Origin: Eubacterium maltosivorans | GTDB lineage: Bacteria > Bacillota > Clostridia > Eubacteriales > Eubacteriaceae | Assembly: GCF_002441855.2 (NCBI RefSeq) | Contig: NZ_CP029487.1 | Span: forward strand, 1,736,001 to 1,800,000 | Length of the DNA stretch: 64,000 nt | Direction: 5' to 3' | Shown: positions 19,329-29,536 of the stretch, piece by piece | How positions within the stretch are numbered: the first letter of the stretch is position 1 | Layout: every line of letters begins with the position of its first letter | Translations under genes and position numbers: made by a program | The notes under the pieces: model-generated | The model's input: the letters and a program-made list of their open reading frames with translations, nothing else | Database searches by the model: none | What the model was told of the DNA's origin: nothing

Positions 19329-22300
19329 TTATGGCTGTAATTTGCGACGCTCTCTTTCCTTCTTTACGAGGATCGCCCCCACTGTGCCGAAAATGACCGT
19401 CATACCTGCCATTCCCGGCCAGAAGAAGCCATTTCCGGCAGTTTCAGGCATTACATGGGTCTGGTTATTTTCAATGGTGATGATAATATCCTTATAATAG
19501 TTTTTCCCATCTTTGGTGTAAAACAGACTTTTCCCATTTCCGATCTGCCCGCTGGCTGTTTCATATGCCAGTTTGACCAAAACAGGTTCTGCCAGAAGGT
19601 TATAGCCATCCTGAGTAGATATCTCTGTTATGCGGTATTCCTGATCCAACGCCAGGTTTGTAAAAGCAGCCCTGCCGTCCTGATCTGTCAAGATTCCTGG
19701 TGCGTTATTCTCATCAATATTTCCCTGATTGTCCTCGATCACCGCTGTATTTCCACAGACATGATTGTCAATATCAAGCCACTCGCCATTTTTATTTTTA
19801 TATTCCAGTCTAAAGGCGACGCCTGCTAACGGCTTTCGGTTGTTGTCCTTTTTCTCCAAAATAATGGAACCGCTATTACGATTAGTCACGATGAACTCCT
19901 GTTTTAACGGCTGATCCGGCATAGTGATCGCATGCTTCCAGGTCATATCATCCATAAGCTCTTTCAGTGTGGCTGAACCGGTCTGGCTGCCCGCATCCTC
20001 TCCATACCAGTAGTTATAGAGAGGTTCTCTCCAGCCTTCCCAGGCCGCCCAGCTCTCATTGGTATCTTCTTCCTGAACCCAATATTCCTGGTTCTTTTTC
20101 AGTCCATAGATTTTTGCTGTCCAGCCATCCTTAAGAGTGAAAACAGCCTTGCGATTCTGGACGGGTTTCCCATAATCTTTTAAAGTGTCCTCTGTCAGAA
20201 AATCTTCTTTTACCGCTTCAAGGCTTTTTTCTTCCTCTAACACCCCGTTTTCATTAAAAATACGGCAACTGTAAGTGGTTTCAGTCTGGCCTTTAGTCAT
20301 CAAGACAAGGTTAAAGGATGTGTTATGGTCTGCACTCAATACACCGTCCTCTATATCACCTCCATTTTTGCTGACGATCTTTTTTACCACAAACTCGGTA
20401 AGTTGATTTTTAAAGCACAACGGATTATCTTCTGTTCCCTGCTGCGCCGTCACTTCTTTGAAATAATTTTGCCCCTCTTTCTCACCGTCTGAAACTTCAT
20501 AGCTGTCATCTGTATATTCTATAATCCGGTAAATTGTCTTACCATTTTCATCCATCTTCGAGCTGGGCATAGTTACTGGTACACTGGTCCATTTTGCCCG
20601 CCACGCATCATATTCGTAGTAAACCGCTTCTGGATCGACTGTGCCATCTAATACCACATTGGCTGCGGGTGTAAAGGCCTGCCAGCTTCCGTCAGGCTTT
20701 TGGTATTGAAGCTCAAAAGTCACTGGTCTTTCCAGGCCTTCCTGTACCCAGTTTTTCTCTGCATAAATTTCACTGGTAATCATAGTATTGGTGACCGACG
20801 TTCTATAAATATTTTCATCTGTATTAAAACTATCTTGGTAGTCTACATTATAAACAAAATTATATTTTCCAATGTGTTCATCAACAGGACCACCCTGAGG
20901 ATTTAATTCCCTTGCCCGGTATTGATACTCTTCGAGTGAATAACCGCCATCCTCGTGTTGCTTCAGGCTATGTTTTAATAGGTTGCTGATTTTCTGGCTT
21001 TTGGTCGCCTCAGAATTGTTTCCTGCAAGCGTCAGCTTACTGTCTACACCATTATATGCAAAAGGACTCCATTGATTATCTGCTTTATCTGCCTGCCCTA
21101 TCTGAAAATCTAATTCCCATGCATTCGGACCATTTGGCTCCCTTGTGCCATAGATATTATCATGATCATTTTCCCAAGTTTTGATCACTTCCAAATTCAC
21201 CAGATCTGTAATGTTATACATATAAGTCGTATCGCTGCCATTGGCTTTCAAATCCAGATTGATGTAGGGCTGCAAATTTGAATTTCCATTTAATCCAACC
21301 GCTCCAGCGCCACTGTTATAATAGTTTTCCAGTTTTTCTCGAGTGTCAAAAAAAGGTTTAAAGAGTGGGGCTGTATTTGCAGGTAACTCTTCTAGGATTT
21401 CTTCTGGTGTCGATTTTATTTTTGTTTCCTGCTCAAGCCAGTAGCCCATTTCAGGTGCTTTTCCATTTTTATCCAATTTCACAAATTGTGGTGTGTAGCT
21501 TTCCTGATAGATAACTTTTTTGTTTTCATCTAAGAGTTCCAGCTTTGTTTCCACTACCACGTAGCTTAAATAAACGGTCTTCTGGTTTCCTGAATCGTCT
21601 GTATAATTAATCGCCCGCGGCAGATTACTGCTCCCAAAGTTGCCAAAAGAAAGGGACGCGCCTTTATTTACAGTATTCTCAGGATTGCAGAACTGTTTTA
21701 TTTCATTCGGATTTATCTCCGCTTTTCCATAATGGGTCTTCATAATTTGCTCAGAATAAGGCGACGCACTTTCTTCTCCTCCTATAGGTTTCCAGTTTTC
21801 CGGCTCATACAAGGCACTTTTATCCTCCAAATTGGTTGTTCCCGCAACATAAATCTGAGCGCCCACCTTCATGGTGTAGCCTGTGCTGTTGACAACCGCA
21901 TTACTTGCTGAATAACTTTCGCCCGGTGATGCAGGCACCTTCTTATTCATTAAAATCTGTATGGTCATTTTATTTATGACGTAGTCTGTACCTCCAGAAA
22001 AAACATGTTTGTCATTCCCTGTATCATAGCCTGCATAGCTGCATTTTGCCTCTTTGTCTCTTGCCTTATAGACATTGTCCGGCAGCATGTCTCCTGATTC
22101 AGTCACCTCTTTAAAAGTATAGGTCCAGGGTACACCAGTAGTTGCAAATACCTCATTGACGTTTTCAAAAGTAATCTTCCAATAGTTGAAGCCGTCAGCT
22201 GCTGCCACACCACTTAATGAAGCATTTTCTGTTTTAGGCTTTCCCTGGCTGTCGACTGTCTCGATTTTAACGAAAATATTCTCACCATTATCTCCAAAAA

Positions 22301-25300
22301 TTTTATTTAACATTTCTCGTTGATTAGCATCATTCTTTAAAATATCTGCCGTTAAATCAGTGGTAGGTTCCTTCCATTTTTCTTCTGGAATCGTCAGCTT
22401 AACTTGTCCCAGCTTTATTTCTCCAATGGCTGCTGCACCGCCGCTCTGGGCATTAGCGCTTCTGTAAATATCAAAGGTCAGTTCTTTTGGCCTCACACCG
22501 GGGATATTATTTCTGTCTTCCCAGCGTTTTATCAGGGAGAGATTTCCTTTTTCCACATTGTTAAAAGTATTTTTAAAGGTCGCCCAATCCCTGGAACTCG
22601 AATCTGCTCCTCTGTCTTCTGCCCTAAGAAGCCCTAAGATTTTCTGGCTGATACTTTCAAAGAAAGCAACAGCGCCTTCGTTTTTTCTCTGAGCAATCAA
22701 CCCGGAGACAATTACTTTGCTCTCTACTGCGTTTTCTTTATAATTGTCATCATCCTCCATCTTCAATGCGCCGTTGCCACCCACCATGGTGTAGCCTCCC
22801 TGAATAATGGGACCTCCTGTGTTTTCTGTGACAATATATTTGTAATAACTGCCATTGGGCGCATAAATTTCCAGATTATCAAAGGAAGTTTCACCTTTAT
22901 ACCGTTTATCAGCGTTTATTGTTTCAAATTCATTCGGCTTAATGGTTTTTGTCTGGCTGAAGCCTTTTTCATTAACCCAAACCCCCTCTTTATCCAAATA
23001 AGCTCGGGTAAGGGTAAAGGAGACGGCCGGCAAATTTTGCTCTCCAGTATATTTTGTCAAATCCAGCCATTTTCGAATATTGATGCTCCCTTTGGCAGAA
23101 TCATACACATTTGTAATGATGTAATTGTTTTGTTTGGGCTGTTGATAAACCAGATTATTTTCCTGCTCTTCCGTGAGACCATTTTCAGAGCTCTCTTGAT
23201 AAATACCGCTCAAGTTTTCCCGAAGCACGTAGGTGTAAAGCTTTCCCACCTCGTCATATTTGGAAAGAGGTTTAGCTGTCGCTTCTTCAGGAAAAACGAC
23301 AAGTCCTTCGTCTATCTTACCACTGTTTATATTTTTTCCTTCATAGCCAAAAACAAACTGGTATTCGCCATTAGCGTAGTGATTTTCCCAATCACTAACC
23401 TCGAGGGTTGCAACAGCATCTTTACCCTGCGGAATCACTTCACCATCCTGTGGAATATTTTCATCATCTGCATGGTACTGGTATAAACTAAACTCTACAT
23501 TCGGCAGATCTGTTTTGCTGAATCCTGCAGGGGTGTTGGACCAGATTTTTTTGCCGGCAATTTTAACATCTGCGCTGATCTGGTTAACAAACAAACCGCC
23601 CTCTTTTAATGCGTAAACTTCATTTTTTTGAACCACTTCAGGGTCTAAGTCTTCTGTTAACTTTACCACCTTGTCTTGATTATCTGAGTCCACCGCAAAT
23701 TCTGTCCCGATTGCTTTATAGCGGTCAATGTCTCTGAAAACATTGACATCCATCGTGGTTACTGTATTCTCAGGATATTTATATTGAACCGCGTCATAAT
23801 CAAACATTTCCTTGTCAATATGAGTCTTTTCACGGGCATAATAAATGATCTCATAGCCAAGCTCATCATATTTTGGCATTTTCTCCAAAATGGTGGTTGA
23901 ATAATTGGGTGTATTCTGCCCTTCAAATCTCCAAACTGTATCCTTATAAATAGATTCTATTTTTTCAACAACCTGCCCTTCTTCACTCGTCACATGAATC
24001 TGGCGGTAGAGATCAAAATAAATGTCTGGGCGTTCGCCCGCTTCGTAACGGTAAGCGTCTTTCCACTCCTTTCGGAAAAGCACATCCTTACTGCCGGATA
24101 AACGGTTGGTAACACTGTAAACCTGTGTGTCTACTGTATGATCTGTGCCCGGCACATAGCTCACCTGAGAAACACCAAAGCTGTACTCATTGTTTTCAAG
24201 CTCCAGTTCGGCCAACGGATATACCTTTGACACATCGTAACAACCATTTTCTTGGAAATCCTCAGGATCGTAGGCAACTTCGACCACCCGGTAACGCACC
24301 ATTTGCCCAAACTCATTGTATTTTGGCAAATTGTAAAACGAAAGACTTTGGTTGGATTGTTCAGTGTCAATTGGTTGGATCGCTCCTGCTACCCTGCCTT
24401 CTGCGTCTGAAATTGGCATTGGTGTCCCACCTAATGTAATAATGTTTGTCTTATAGTCGATGGCCTCCGGCGCATCAACGCATTCCAGCTTCAGTCCAAG
24501 GACATAATTTTTAGAATCTGTTTCTTTTTTACCTACTGCGGATTTTACGCTCTCTAAAAGCGCTTCACGCTTTGCCTTATCATTTCCATCAATCCAGTCC
24601 TTTTCCGCTGTCATATCAATCCGTCCCAGACGGAGATTGGATACGGTGTAGAATGGAACCCCTTCGATCTCTACCAGAGAATAGCTGGCATTATAATAAT
24701 GATTAGCCGCCTCAAAAAGCATATAGTCAGATTTCTCTTTGGCACTGCTATCGGCATGCTGAATCCTCCAAACCTCTTCCATGTATTCTGGCGTATATTT
24801 GGTTTGATACTGATCGTTTGGGGCGTTAAGGGTGCCGTCACCAACTGGCTTTTCACCAACCTTGGTCTCCAAAACCAGGAGATCCTCTTCTTCTACGACT
24901 GATGTCTGGATTTTTATTTCCTTCCACCAGTCATCACTTTCTGATACGACCACCGGCGCTATTTGACCATCCAATTTATCAAACTTAACAGTTCCATTCT
25001 CTTCAGTGCGTTTATAAAAAGAGAAGGTGACTGGCTCACGGTGTGAGCGGTCACTGTCGTCCAGCCAGCTTTTCCGGAGGCGAATACGATAAATTTCCCC
25101 ATCGCCTGGTCCATTTTCAATGTGCAGGTGTCTGACATTATCTTCATCGATTGTTGTCTCATATTTCGTATCCCAGGCACCGCCTTGAGTTGCCTTTTCG
25201 AGAATGACATACTCATAAAGATTTCCATGGTCATCATATTTTACGAGTCCCTCATATTCCGCATACCATTCTTCGGTTTCCATTACTCGTCCTACAGGAT

Positions 25301-27998
25301 TTCCTTCAAAGTACAAATCGGTCCATTCCGTATCAGCATTTCCATCAATGCTGAAATTTTTGCCGTCCTTTGTAGTCAGCTTCTGCTGCTCCATGGATGC
25401 GTTGGTACGGTAAAGAATCAATTCCAGCGGCTGGATATTATTAACACCCTCAAGCCATCTTTTGGTAACGCGGTATTGTGTTGTATTCTCTATGTTGTTT
25501 TCAATGACGGTCTCATAGTTTCCTTTATCGTCGCTTTCCACTTTAACATTGGAGGTGTATTTGACACTTTCTCCTTTTTGCTGCAGTGTAAATTCGCCAA
25601 GGCCGGTTGTCGCATCCCAGGCCAGCAGATTAGTCTCGCTGCCTTCCTGAAAAACACCACTTTCAATCCATCGGTATTCCAACCTCTCGCCCAGCTCATT
25701 GTATTTTGGCATATTTGCGGAAAGGCTCTGCTCCAGCATCTCCGCGATAAAACCTGAAAGCTCCCGTACCTCTTCTGTATTTTTCCAATTCTCATTGGGC
25801 CCCTGGCCTTCTCTGGCCGGCCGGGACTGCAGCGTCAGCTGAATCCTCACATCGCCAAGTTCTGTCTGAAAAGCCATAGCATTCCAGGTTTTTTGAGCCT
25901 CGGCTGTAGTATTCCCAGTTAGTATATTACTGACTGTGCCCCCATTGTAGATGCTTTTATCGTTGGCTTCCCTTCCGTCCACTCCGATTCCTTCAGGCAG
26001 GGTATCTTCTCCCGGATTTCCCAGAGCATCCACTGGATAAAAACGGCTTTCATAACAGTCAGCGCCGGAACCGGTCATACTCTCCCTTGTGAAGTACACG
26101 TAAGGGTAGCCTTCAGCGTCATATTTAGGCAGGTATCCTTCGTCTGTCTGATCTTTTTCATTTGCATAAAGCGTTTTGAAATCAAAGAAAGTCCGATCCT
26201 CTTGACTTTTTCCCTTAATCTCAACTGACGCCACGTTGTTTTCGATTTTTACCGGTGTCGCTTTTTGATAGGCTGTCGCTGGATCCTGGTTTGGTCGAAC
26301 GGCATAACGCCAGAGTTCAAATTTAAGATCTGGACGCTGAGAAGGGTCATCTTGGTCATGCCATTCCTTAGTAGCGCCGTATTGTGTGTATCCCTTTAAA
26401 GTCAGGATGATTTTTCCTCCGTCATGGGCATGTTCGGCATCGGTGCCATGGTTGTATACAGGATTGTTTTCCACTGTCTCCAGAAGGTAATCCTCTCCGG
26501 GAAGACGGTCTTCCCCGGGACTTACGTCTGTTACTCCCGCAGGGATATCCTCTTCCGTAACGATTACCTGGTCAATGCGGTTTGGGGACTTTCCATCTTC
26601 CCCTTTCGGCTGATCAATATAATAGTCGATCTCTGTTGCGTCCAGGTTATATTTGGGCAAATGACTGACACTAAAGGTATTTCTTCCCGGTGTATCACCG
26701 TACTGCCATGTTCCCCAGGAGCTGTGAATAGCATCTGAATTCAGGGGCAGGTCTACCTTCCCTGCTTCCCTTCCTGTATCAACATAGAAATGATACTGCT
26801 GGCCGACTGCCTTATCAATGCCATATATTTGATGGTCTCCGCGCCGAACTTCGACATCAACGTGAAAATCCATGGCTTCGCTGTAGTACCAACCCAGACC
26901 CAGACCACCATTGTCGGGATTTGCCCCGGGATAGCGTTCATAATCTTCCTCACTGTTAATATCTGTTGGAAAATAGTATTCATCCAGGTCTGTTATTCCG
27001 ACTGTTCCTTCCGGCGCTTCCCTGGTCTGTTCTGCTCTCGGCACAAGATCCCATCTGATATCCTCGGCCATATAAGTAATCCTTTTGCCTGTCTCATCCG
27101 GATCTTCCATTTCAAAGGACAGCTGCGACGGCAGGTTTGCAACACTAAAGTGCCATGTACCAGTACCGCCTCCCTCCGCAAGGGTGACATCATTATTAAT
27201 GTCCACGAGCTCCCGAAGAGGGATCTGCAAATCTTTTTGAACGGTTGCTGTTTCATCTCCCTCTAAGGCGTCTGTTCGTTTAAAAACCACCGTGGCTTTG
27301 GCGGTTACCCCTTCACCCGAAGTCTGAGGATCATTCGGAGCCAGCCATTTTTTCACTTCATCCAGTTTATCCGGGCGAATATCTTTGGCGTTATTGTTGT
27401 CAATCCAGAAAATGTTCTGTTCAAATTTCTCAGAAGACTGTCCTTCAATCTGATAAGACACTCCATCGGCTGTAAAGTCTCCCAGGCTGGTATTCGAAGC
27501 CAGAATCGTCGCTGGGACTGCTGTTTTTTCAAGGATAATGCTGCCCGAAATATCTGTGGCCTTTTCTATGGATTGGGCCGTCTCGGTAAAGGTAAGAAGT
27601 ATCTTTTTTCCGTCAGAGACCCATGAAGCAACCGGGAGCTGTTCTGCCTCACCGCTTCCCAAAACCAGCTGGTCCTCCTCCGTAGCTGTAACAGTGTAGC
27701 CGGAATTTTCCAATTCGCAGACCGCCGTATCACCCGCCATCACTGCTGTGGAGGGTGCGTCATTTAAAAACCCAAAATGCAGTTCATTCTCTTCTGATAT
27801 TTCAAAGGAAAAATCCTCCCCCCGTTTCGACCAGTCCAGGGCTTTTTGTGCTGGCAGCTTAACAATGACTGTTCCCGGTATTTTTTCATCTGCGTCCCAA
27901 ACTTCATTTCTGGACATTTCACCTATTCCAGTCTCATAGGCCTGACGTGTCGATTCATCCCAAAGATCCCATGTTATTTCCCGGGGCTCGTGGGACAA
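19329..27998 (-). CDS. giant Cna-B-repeat surface adhesin, main part downstream of a frameshift
   Basis: 2,889 residues open from a TTG at 27998; the same frame runs up to the frameshift at 28038-28043. At least eleven repeats start with a K-x-W motif (KEWHDQDD, KRWLEGVN, RKSWLDDS, EKDWIDGN, RKEWKDAY, KKIWSNTP, IRKWLDL, IKRWEDRN, IKTWENDH, EKNWVQEG and others), the mark of Cna-B domains with isopeptide bonds. A SpaA-like domain precedes the anchor MPETAG, a helix and KKERERRK. As first gene of the pilus locus it is the likely tip adhesin or a stand-alone wall protein. The signal peptide is in the other frame, so as read this part is not exported. Confidence 0.85.
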   Translation of the reverse strand: MSHEPREITWDLWDESTRQAYETGIGEMSRNEVWDADEKIPGTVIVKLPAQKALDWSKRGEDFSFEISEENELHFGFLNDAPSTAVMAGDTAVCELENSGYTVTATEEDQLVLGSGEAEQLPVASWVSDGKKILLTFTETAQSIEKATDISGSIILEKTAVPATILASNTSLGDFTADGVSYQIEGQSSEKFEQNIFWIDNNNAKDIRPDKLDEVKKWLAPNDPQTSGEGVTAKATVVFKRTDALEGDETATVQKDLQIPLRELVDINNDVTLAEGGGTGTWHFSVANLPSQLSFEMEDPDETGKRITYMAEDIRWDLVPRAEQTREAPEGTVGITDLDEYYFPTDINSEEDYERYPGANPDNGGLGLGWYYSEAMDFHVDVEVRRGDHQIYGIDKAVGQQYHFYVDTGREAGKVDLPLNSDAIHSSWGTWQYGDTPGRNTFSVSHLPKYNLDATEIDYYIDQPKGEDGKSPNRIDQVIVTEEDIPAGVTDVSPGEDRLPGEDYLLETVENNPVYNHGTDAEHAHDGGKIILTLKGYTQYGATKEWHDQDDPSQRPDLKFELWRYAVRPNQDPATAYQKATPVKIENNVASVEIKGKSQEDRTFFDFKTLYANEKDQTDEGYLPKYDAEGYPYVYFTRESMTGSGADCYESRFYPVDALGNPGEDTLPEGIGVDGREANDKSIYNGGTVSNILTGNTTAEAQKTWNAMAFQTELGDVRIQLTLQSRPAREGQGPNENWKNTEEVRELSGFIAEMLEQSLSANMPKYNELGERLEYRWIESGVFQEGSETNLLAWDATTGLGEFTLQQKGESVKYTSNVKVESDDKGNYETVIENNIENTTQYRVTKRWLEGVNNIQPLELILYRTNASMEQQKLTTKDGKNFSIDGNADTEWTDLYFEGNPVGRVMETEEWYAEYEGLVKYDDHGNLYEYVILEKATQGGAWDTKYETTIDEDNVRHLHIENGPGDGEIYRIRLRKSWLDDSDRSHREPVTFSFYKRTEENGTVKFDKLDGQIAPVVVSESDDWWKEIKIQTSVVEEEDLLVLETKVGEKPVGDGTLNAPNDQYQTKYTPEYMEEVWRIQHADSSAKEKSDYMLFEAANHYYNASYSLVEIEGVPFYTVSNLRLGRIDMTAEKDWIDGNDKAKREALLESVKSAVGKKETDSKNYVLGLKLECVDAPEAIDYKTNIITLGGTPMPISDAEGRVAGAIQPIDTEQSNQSLSFYNLPKYNEFGQMVRYRVVEVAYDPEDFQENGCYDVSKVYPLAELELENNEYSFGVSQVSYVPGTDHTVDTQVYSVTNRLSGSKDVLFRKEWKDAYRYEAGERPDIYFDLYRQIHVTSEEGQVVEKIESIYKDTVWRFEGQNTPNYSTTILEKMPKYDELGYEIIYYAREKTHIDKEMFDYDAVQYKYPENTVTTMDVNVFRDIDRYKAIGTEFAVDSDNQDKVVKLTEDLDPEVVQKNEVYALKEGGLFVNQISADVKIAGKKIWSNTPAGFSKTDLPNVEFSLYQYHADDENIPQDGEVIPQGKDAVATLEVSDWENHYANGEYQFVFGYEGKNINSGKIDEGLVVFPEEATAKPLSKYDEVGKLYTYVLRENLSGIYQESSENGLTEEQENNLVYQQPKQNNYIITNVYDSAKGSINIRKWLDLTKYTGEQNLPAVSFTLTRAYLDKEGVWVNEKGFSQTKTIKPNEFETINADKRYKGETSFDNLEIYAPNGSYYKYIVTENTGGPIIQGGYTMVGGNGALKMEDDDNYKENAVESKVIVSGLIAQRKNEGAVAFFESISQKILGLLRAEDRGADSSSRDWATFKNTFNNVEKGNLSLIKRWEDRNNIPGVRPKELTFDIYRSANAQSGGAAAIGEIKLGQVKLTIPEEKWKEPTTDLTADILKNDANQREMLNKIFGDNGENIFVKIETVDSQGKPKTENASLSGVAAADGFNYWKITFENVNEVFATTGVPWTYTFKEVTESGDMLPDNVYKARDKEAKCSYAGYDTGNDKHVFSGGTDYVINKMTIQILMNKKVPASPGESYSASNAVVNSTGYTMKVGAQIYVAGTTNLEDKSALYEPENWKPIGGEESASPYSEQIMKTHYGKAEINPNEIKQFCNPENTVNKGASLSFGNFGSSNLPRAINYTDDSGNQKTVYLSYVVVETKLELLDENKKVIYQESYTPQFVKLDKNGKAPEMGYWLEQETKIKSTPEEILEELPANTAPLFKPFFDTREKLENYYNSGAGAVGLNGNSNLQPYINLDLKANGSDTTYMYNITDLVNLEVIKTWENDHDNIYGTREPNGPNAWELDFQIGQADKADNQWSPFAYNGVDSKLTLAGNNSEATKSQKISNLLKHSLKQHEDGGYSLEEYQYRARELNPQGGPVDEHIGKYNFVYNVDYQDSFNTDENIYRTSVTNTMITSEIYAEKNWVQEGLERPVTFELQYQKPDGSWQAFTPAANVVLDGTVDPEAVYYEYDAWRAKWTSVPVTMPSSKMDENGKTIYRIIEYTDDSYEVSDGEKEGQNYFKEVTAQQGTEDNPLCFKNQLTEFVVKKIVSKNGGDIEDGVLSADHNTSFNLVLMTKGQTETTYSCRIFNENGVLEEEKSLEAVKEDFLTEDTLKDYGKPVQNRKAVFTLKDGWTAKIYGLKKNQEYWVQEEDTNESWAAWEGWREPLYNYWYGEDAGSQTGSATLKELMDDMTWKHAITMPDQPLKQEFIVTNRNSGSIILEKKDNNRKPLAGVAFRLEYKNKNGEWLDIDNHVCGNTAVIEDNQGNIDENNAPGILTDQDGRAAFTNLALDQEYRITEISTQDGYNLLAEPVLVKLAYETASGQIGNGKSLFYTKDGKNYYKDIIITIENNQTHVMPETAGNGFFWPGMAGMTVIFGTVGAILVKKERERRKLQP

Positions 27999-28021
27999 GG
28001 CTTTCCGATCATATTGCGCTT

Positions 28022-28498
28022 TCAGTACAATTCTTCCAAAAAAGGCATGTCTTTCTTTGGTTTAAGATTTTCGTCAAATACTACCTGAATCTTTCCATCT
28101 TTGATGGTATAGTCCCCAATCTTCTCATCGCTTAATGCGGCTGTTTCCATTCCTTTTTCAGAAATATCTCCGGCATAGACAGGCACAGCGGTTTTCTGAT
28201 CCGCAATTTTAAGCCCTTCTTTAGGTGCTTCCAGTGTAAAACTCTCTGCTTCTTTCTGGCTCTCAAGAGAGAAATCCAAGCTTAATTCGGTTGTTAAGCT
28301 ATCCGCTGAATCCTTCTGACCAGCTAAAACACAGTCCAATTTTCTCACAATCGGCTGCTCTGCTGAATTTTTATCCATCATATCAGTACTGGTCCCCGTA
28401 TTTGCGTAAACGGTCACGGTGCTTCCCAGAATCAAAAGAATGCTAAGCACAAGATAGATCGTTCTGCAAATCATTCTACCTTCAATTAAACACTTCAT
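28022..28498 (-). CDS. N-terminal fragment of the giant adhesin, with signal peptide
   Basis: 158 residues. It starts at 28498 with GGAGGAAGAGG upstream and a signal peptide (TIYLVLSILLILGSTVTVYA). It ends in the wrong frame as MPFLEELY. In the alternative frame the sequence continues FGRIVLKAQYDRKALSHEPR and joins the main adhesin frame. One extra T in the run would give a 3,056-residue protein. Either the gene is phase-OFF or mutated, or ribosomes or polymerase shift frame here, or the base call is wrong. Confidence 0.8.
   Translation of the reverse strand: MKCLIEGRMICRTIYLVLSILLILGSTVTVYANTGTSTDMMDKNSAEQPIVRKLDCVLAGQKDSADSLTTELSLDFSLESQKEAESFTLEAPKEGLKIADQKTAVPVYAGDISEKGMETAALSDEKIGDYTIKDGKIQVVFDENLKPKKDMPFLEELY
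28038..28043 (-). other. homopolymer frameshift site in the adhesin gene
   Basis: Six T on the coding strand within codons CCT TTT TTG GAA. Seven T would restore the frame. The same bases form a T TTT TTG heptamer, on which a -1 ribosomal slip also restores it. Confidence 0.75.
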
Positions 28499-28741
28499 CC
28501 TCTTCCTCCTAAAAATTTGAATCTCTTTCAGTATCTTATCTATATATAATCAGCCCGGCTCATATCAGCCATACAATAAAAAACTATAACTTTTTATTTA
28601 ATTCCTCTCAGGCTTTCTCTGGCAGCAAGGATTATAGGTTTGTTGCTATGACTGATACTACGCTGAATCATACCACGCTCTATTTTTTTATTTGCTGATC
28701 ATCTTATATCCTTATAGTCCAAGAAAAAAGAAAGTAAAATT

Positions 28742-28769
28742 TTACCATCAAATTTAAATTTGATGGTAA
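28742..28769 (-). promoter_or_regulatory. perfect palindrome in the pilus leader, possible attenuator
   Basis: A 28-base perfect palindrome with arms of TTACCATCAAATTT is followed on the minus strand by a T-rich run containing TTTCTTTTTT. It lies between the inverted repeats and the adhesin start. A weaker relative (CCATCAGA...TCTAATGG) lies at 28886-28907. Terminator, operator or both are possible. Confidence 0.45.
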
Positions 28770-28913
28770 CCCGGCACTTTTCTCAATGTTTTATTTTAAT
28801 CATCACATATGAAAGTGCTTTTTTGTAACAAACCTCAAACATCTTATTTCCTTTTAATCCAAGTTTCTCAGGGTTAAAAAATTAGCCATCAGACTAAAAT
28901 CTAATGGTTATGT

Positions 28914-29299
28914 ATTCGCAGACTTTTAATAGTCTGCGAGTGCTTCTTAAATTACATTAGACTCCAGCCCGATGACGAACAATCTGACCAGAGCCATGAC
29001 CAAAGAGAAAATAAGAAAAATTTAAAGTAAAGATAAACAATGCCCTTATTTCCTACGTTTTCAAAGTATTTTTGACCAGATTTTGACAAAGTCCGTATTC
29101 ATCAAAAAAAATATCTGTATTATTCATATAAAAGCTATAAAACAGAAATTATGCTTTTAAATAAATATATTTAAGAAAAATAAAAAATATAGACATTGCA
29201 GTTTAGAATGTGTTATAATTAGCTTAATAAATAGCATATAATGAAACAATATATAGATTTTATAAATTTTTATTCGCAGACTATTAAAAGTCTGCGAAT
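28914..29299. repeat. candidate invertible promoter segment (phase switch) upstream of the pilus locus
   Basis: 28914-28939 and 29274-29299 are perfect 26-bp inverted repeats. Each has palindromic arms (CGCAGACT/AGTCTGCG) around a short asymmetric core (TTTAAT versus ATTAAA), the form of tyrosine-recombinase sites. They enclose 334 bases of AT-rich DNA without a gene but with a strong promoter directed to the right, away from the pilus genes. As direct repeats they also match 32 of 35 bases including the TGCTTCT flank. The inversion hypothesis rests on the core orientation and the promoter. Confidence 0.6.
29190..29219 (+). promoter_or_regulatory. promoter inside the candidate invertible segment
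   Basis: TAGACA, an 18-base gap, then TGT-TATAAT (extended -10) at 29211-29219. It reads rightward into gene-free DNA that ends in the 29481-29536 terminator. Inversion would aim it at the adhesin gene. Confidence 0.6.
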
Positions 29300-29480
29300 G
29301 CTTCTGTTGTTCCAACAAATGTTTTATTGTTAACAAAAACTGATCACAGTACCTTGAATTTTATCCTTCTTGACCTATAAAAAGGAAAATAAAACTGTCA
29401 TTACGATATTATGAACGCAAAATAATTGTCTGCTTCCGTTTGATCTTTATTCCAATACAGGTGCTTCTCTGTTTTATCAA

Positions 29481-29536
29481 AAAAAACAAAACCCCTCAAA
29501 AGCACGATATAGCGCTTTTGAGGGGTTTTGTTTTTT
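29481..29536. terminator. strong bidirectional terminator, original guaA terminator
   Basis: A perfect 23-bp stem around a 10-base loop, with A/T ends serving both strands. It abuts the left copy of the guaA 3' end, so it was probably the guaA terminator before the element inserted. Confidence 0.88.

Noticed and set aside
24125-24439. Open frames of 100-210 codons on the plus strand within 19.3-28 kb (also 25122-25757, 26790-27266)
   Set aside because: All lie opposite the continuous adhesin gene, whose repeated Cna-B pattern proves the minus-strand frame; the others are shadows.
28560-28910. c-di-GMP riboswitch in the pilus leader
   Set aside because: A short CCGGGTTACC stretch recalls the class I end, but the conserved GGNCACGCACAG-type core and GAAA-loop helices are absent.
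28914-29299. Reading the two hairpin repeats as a CRISPR remnant
   Set aside because: Only two copies, 360 bases apart, with no regular spacers and no cas gene.
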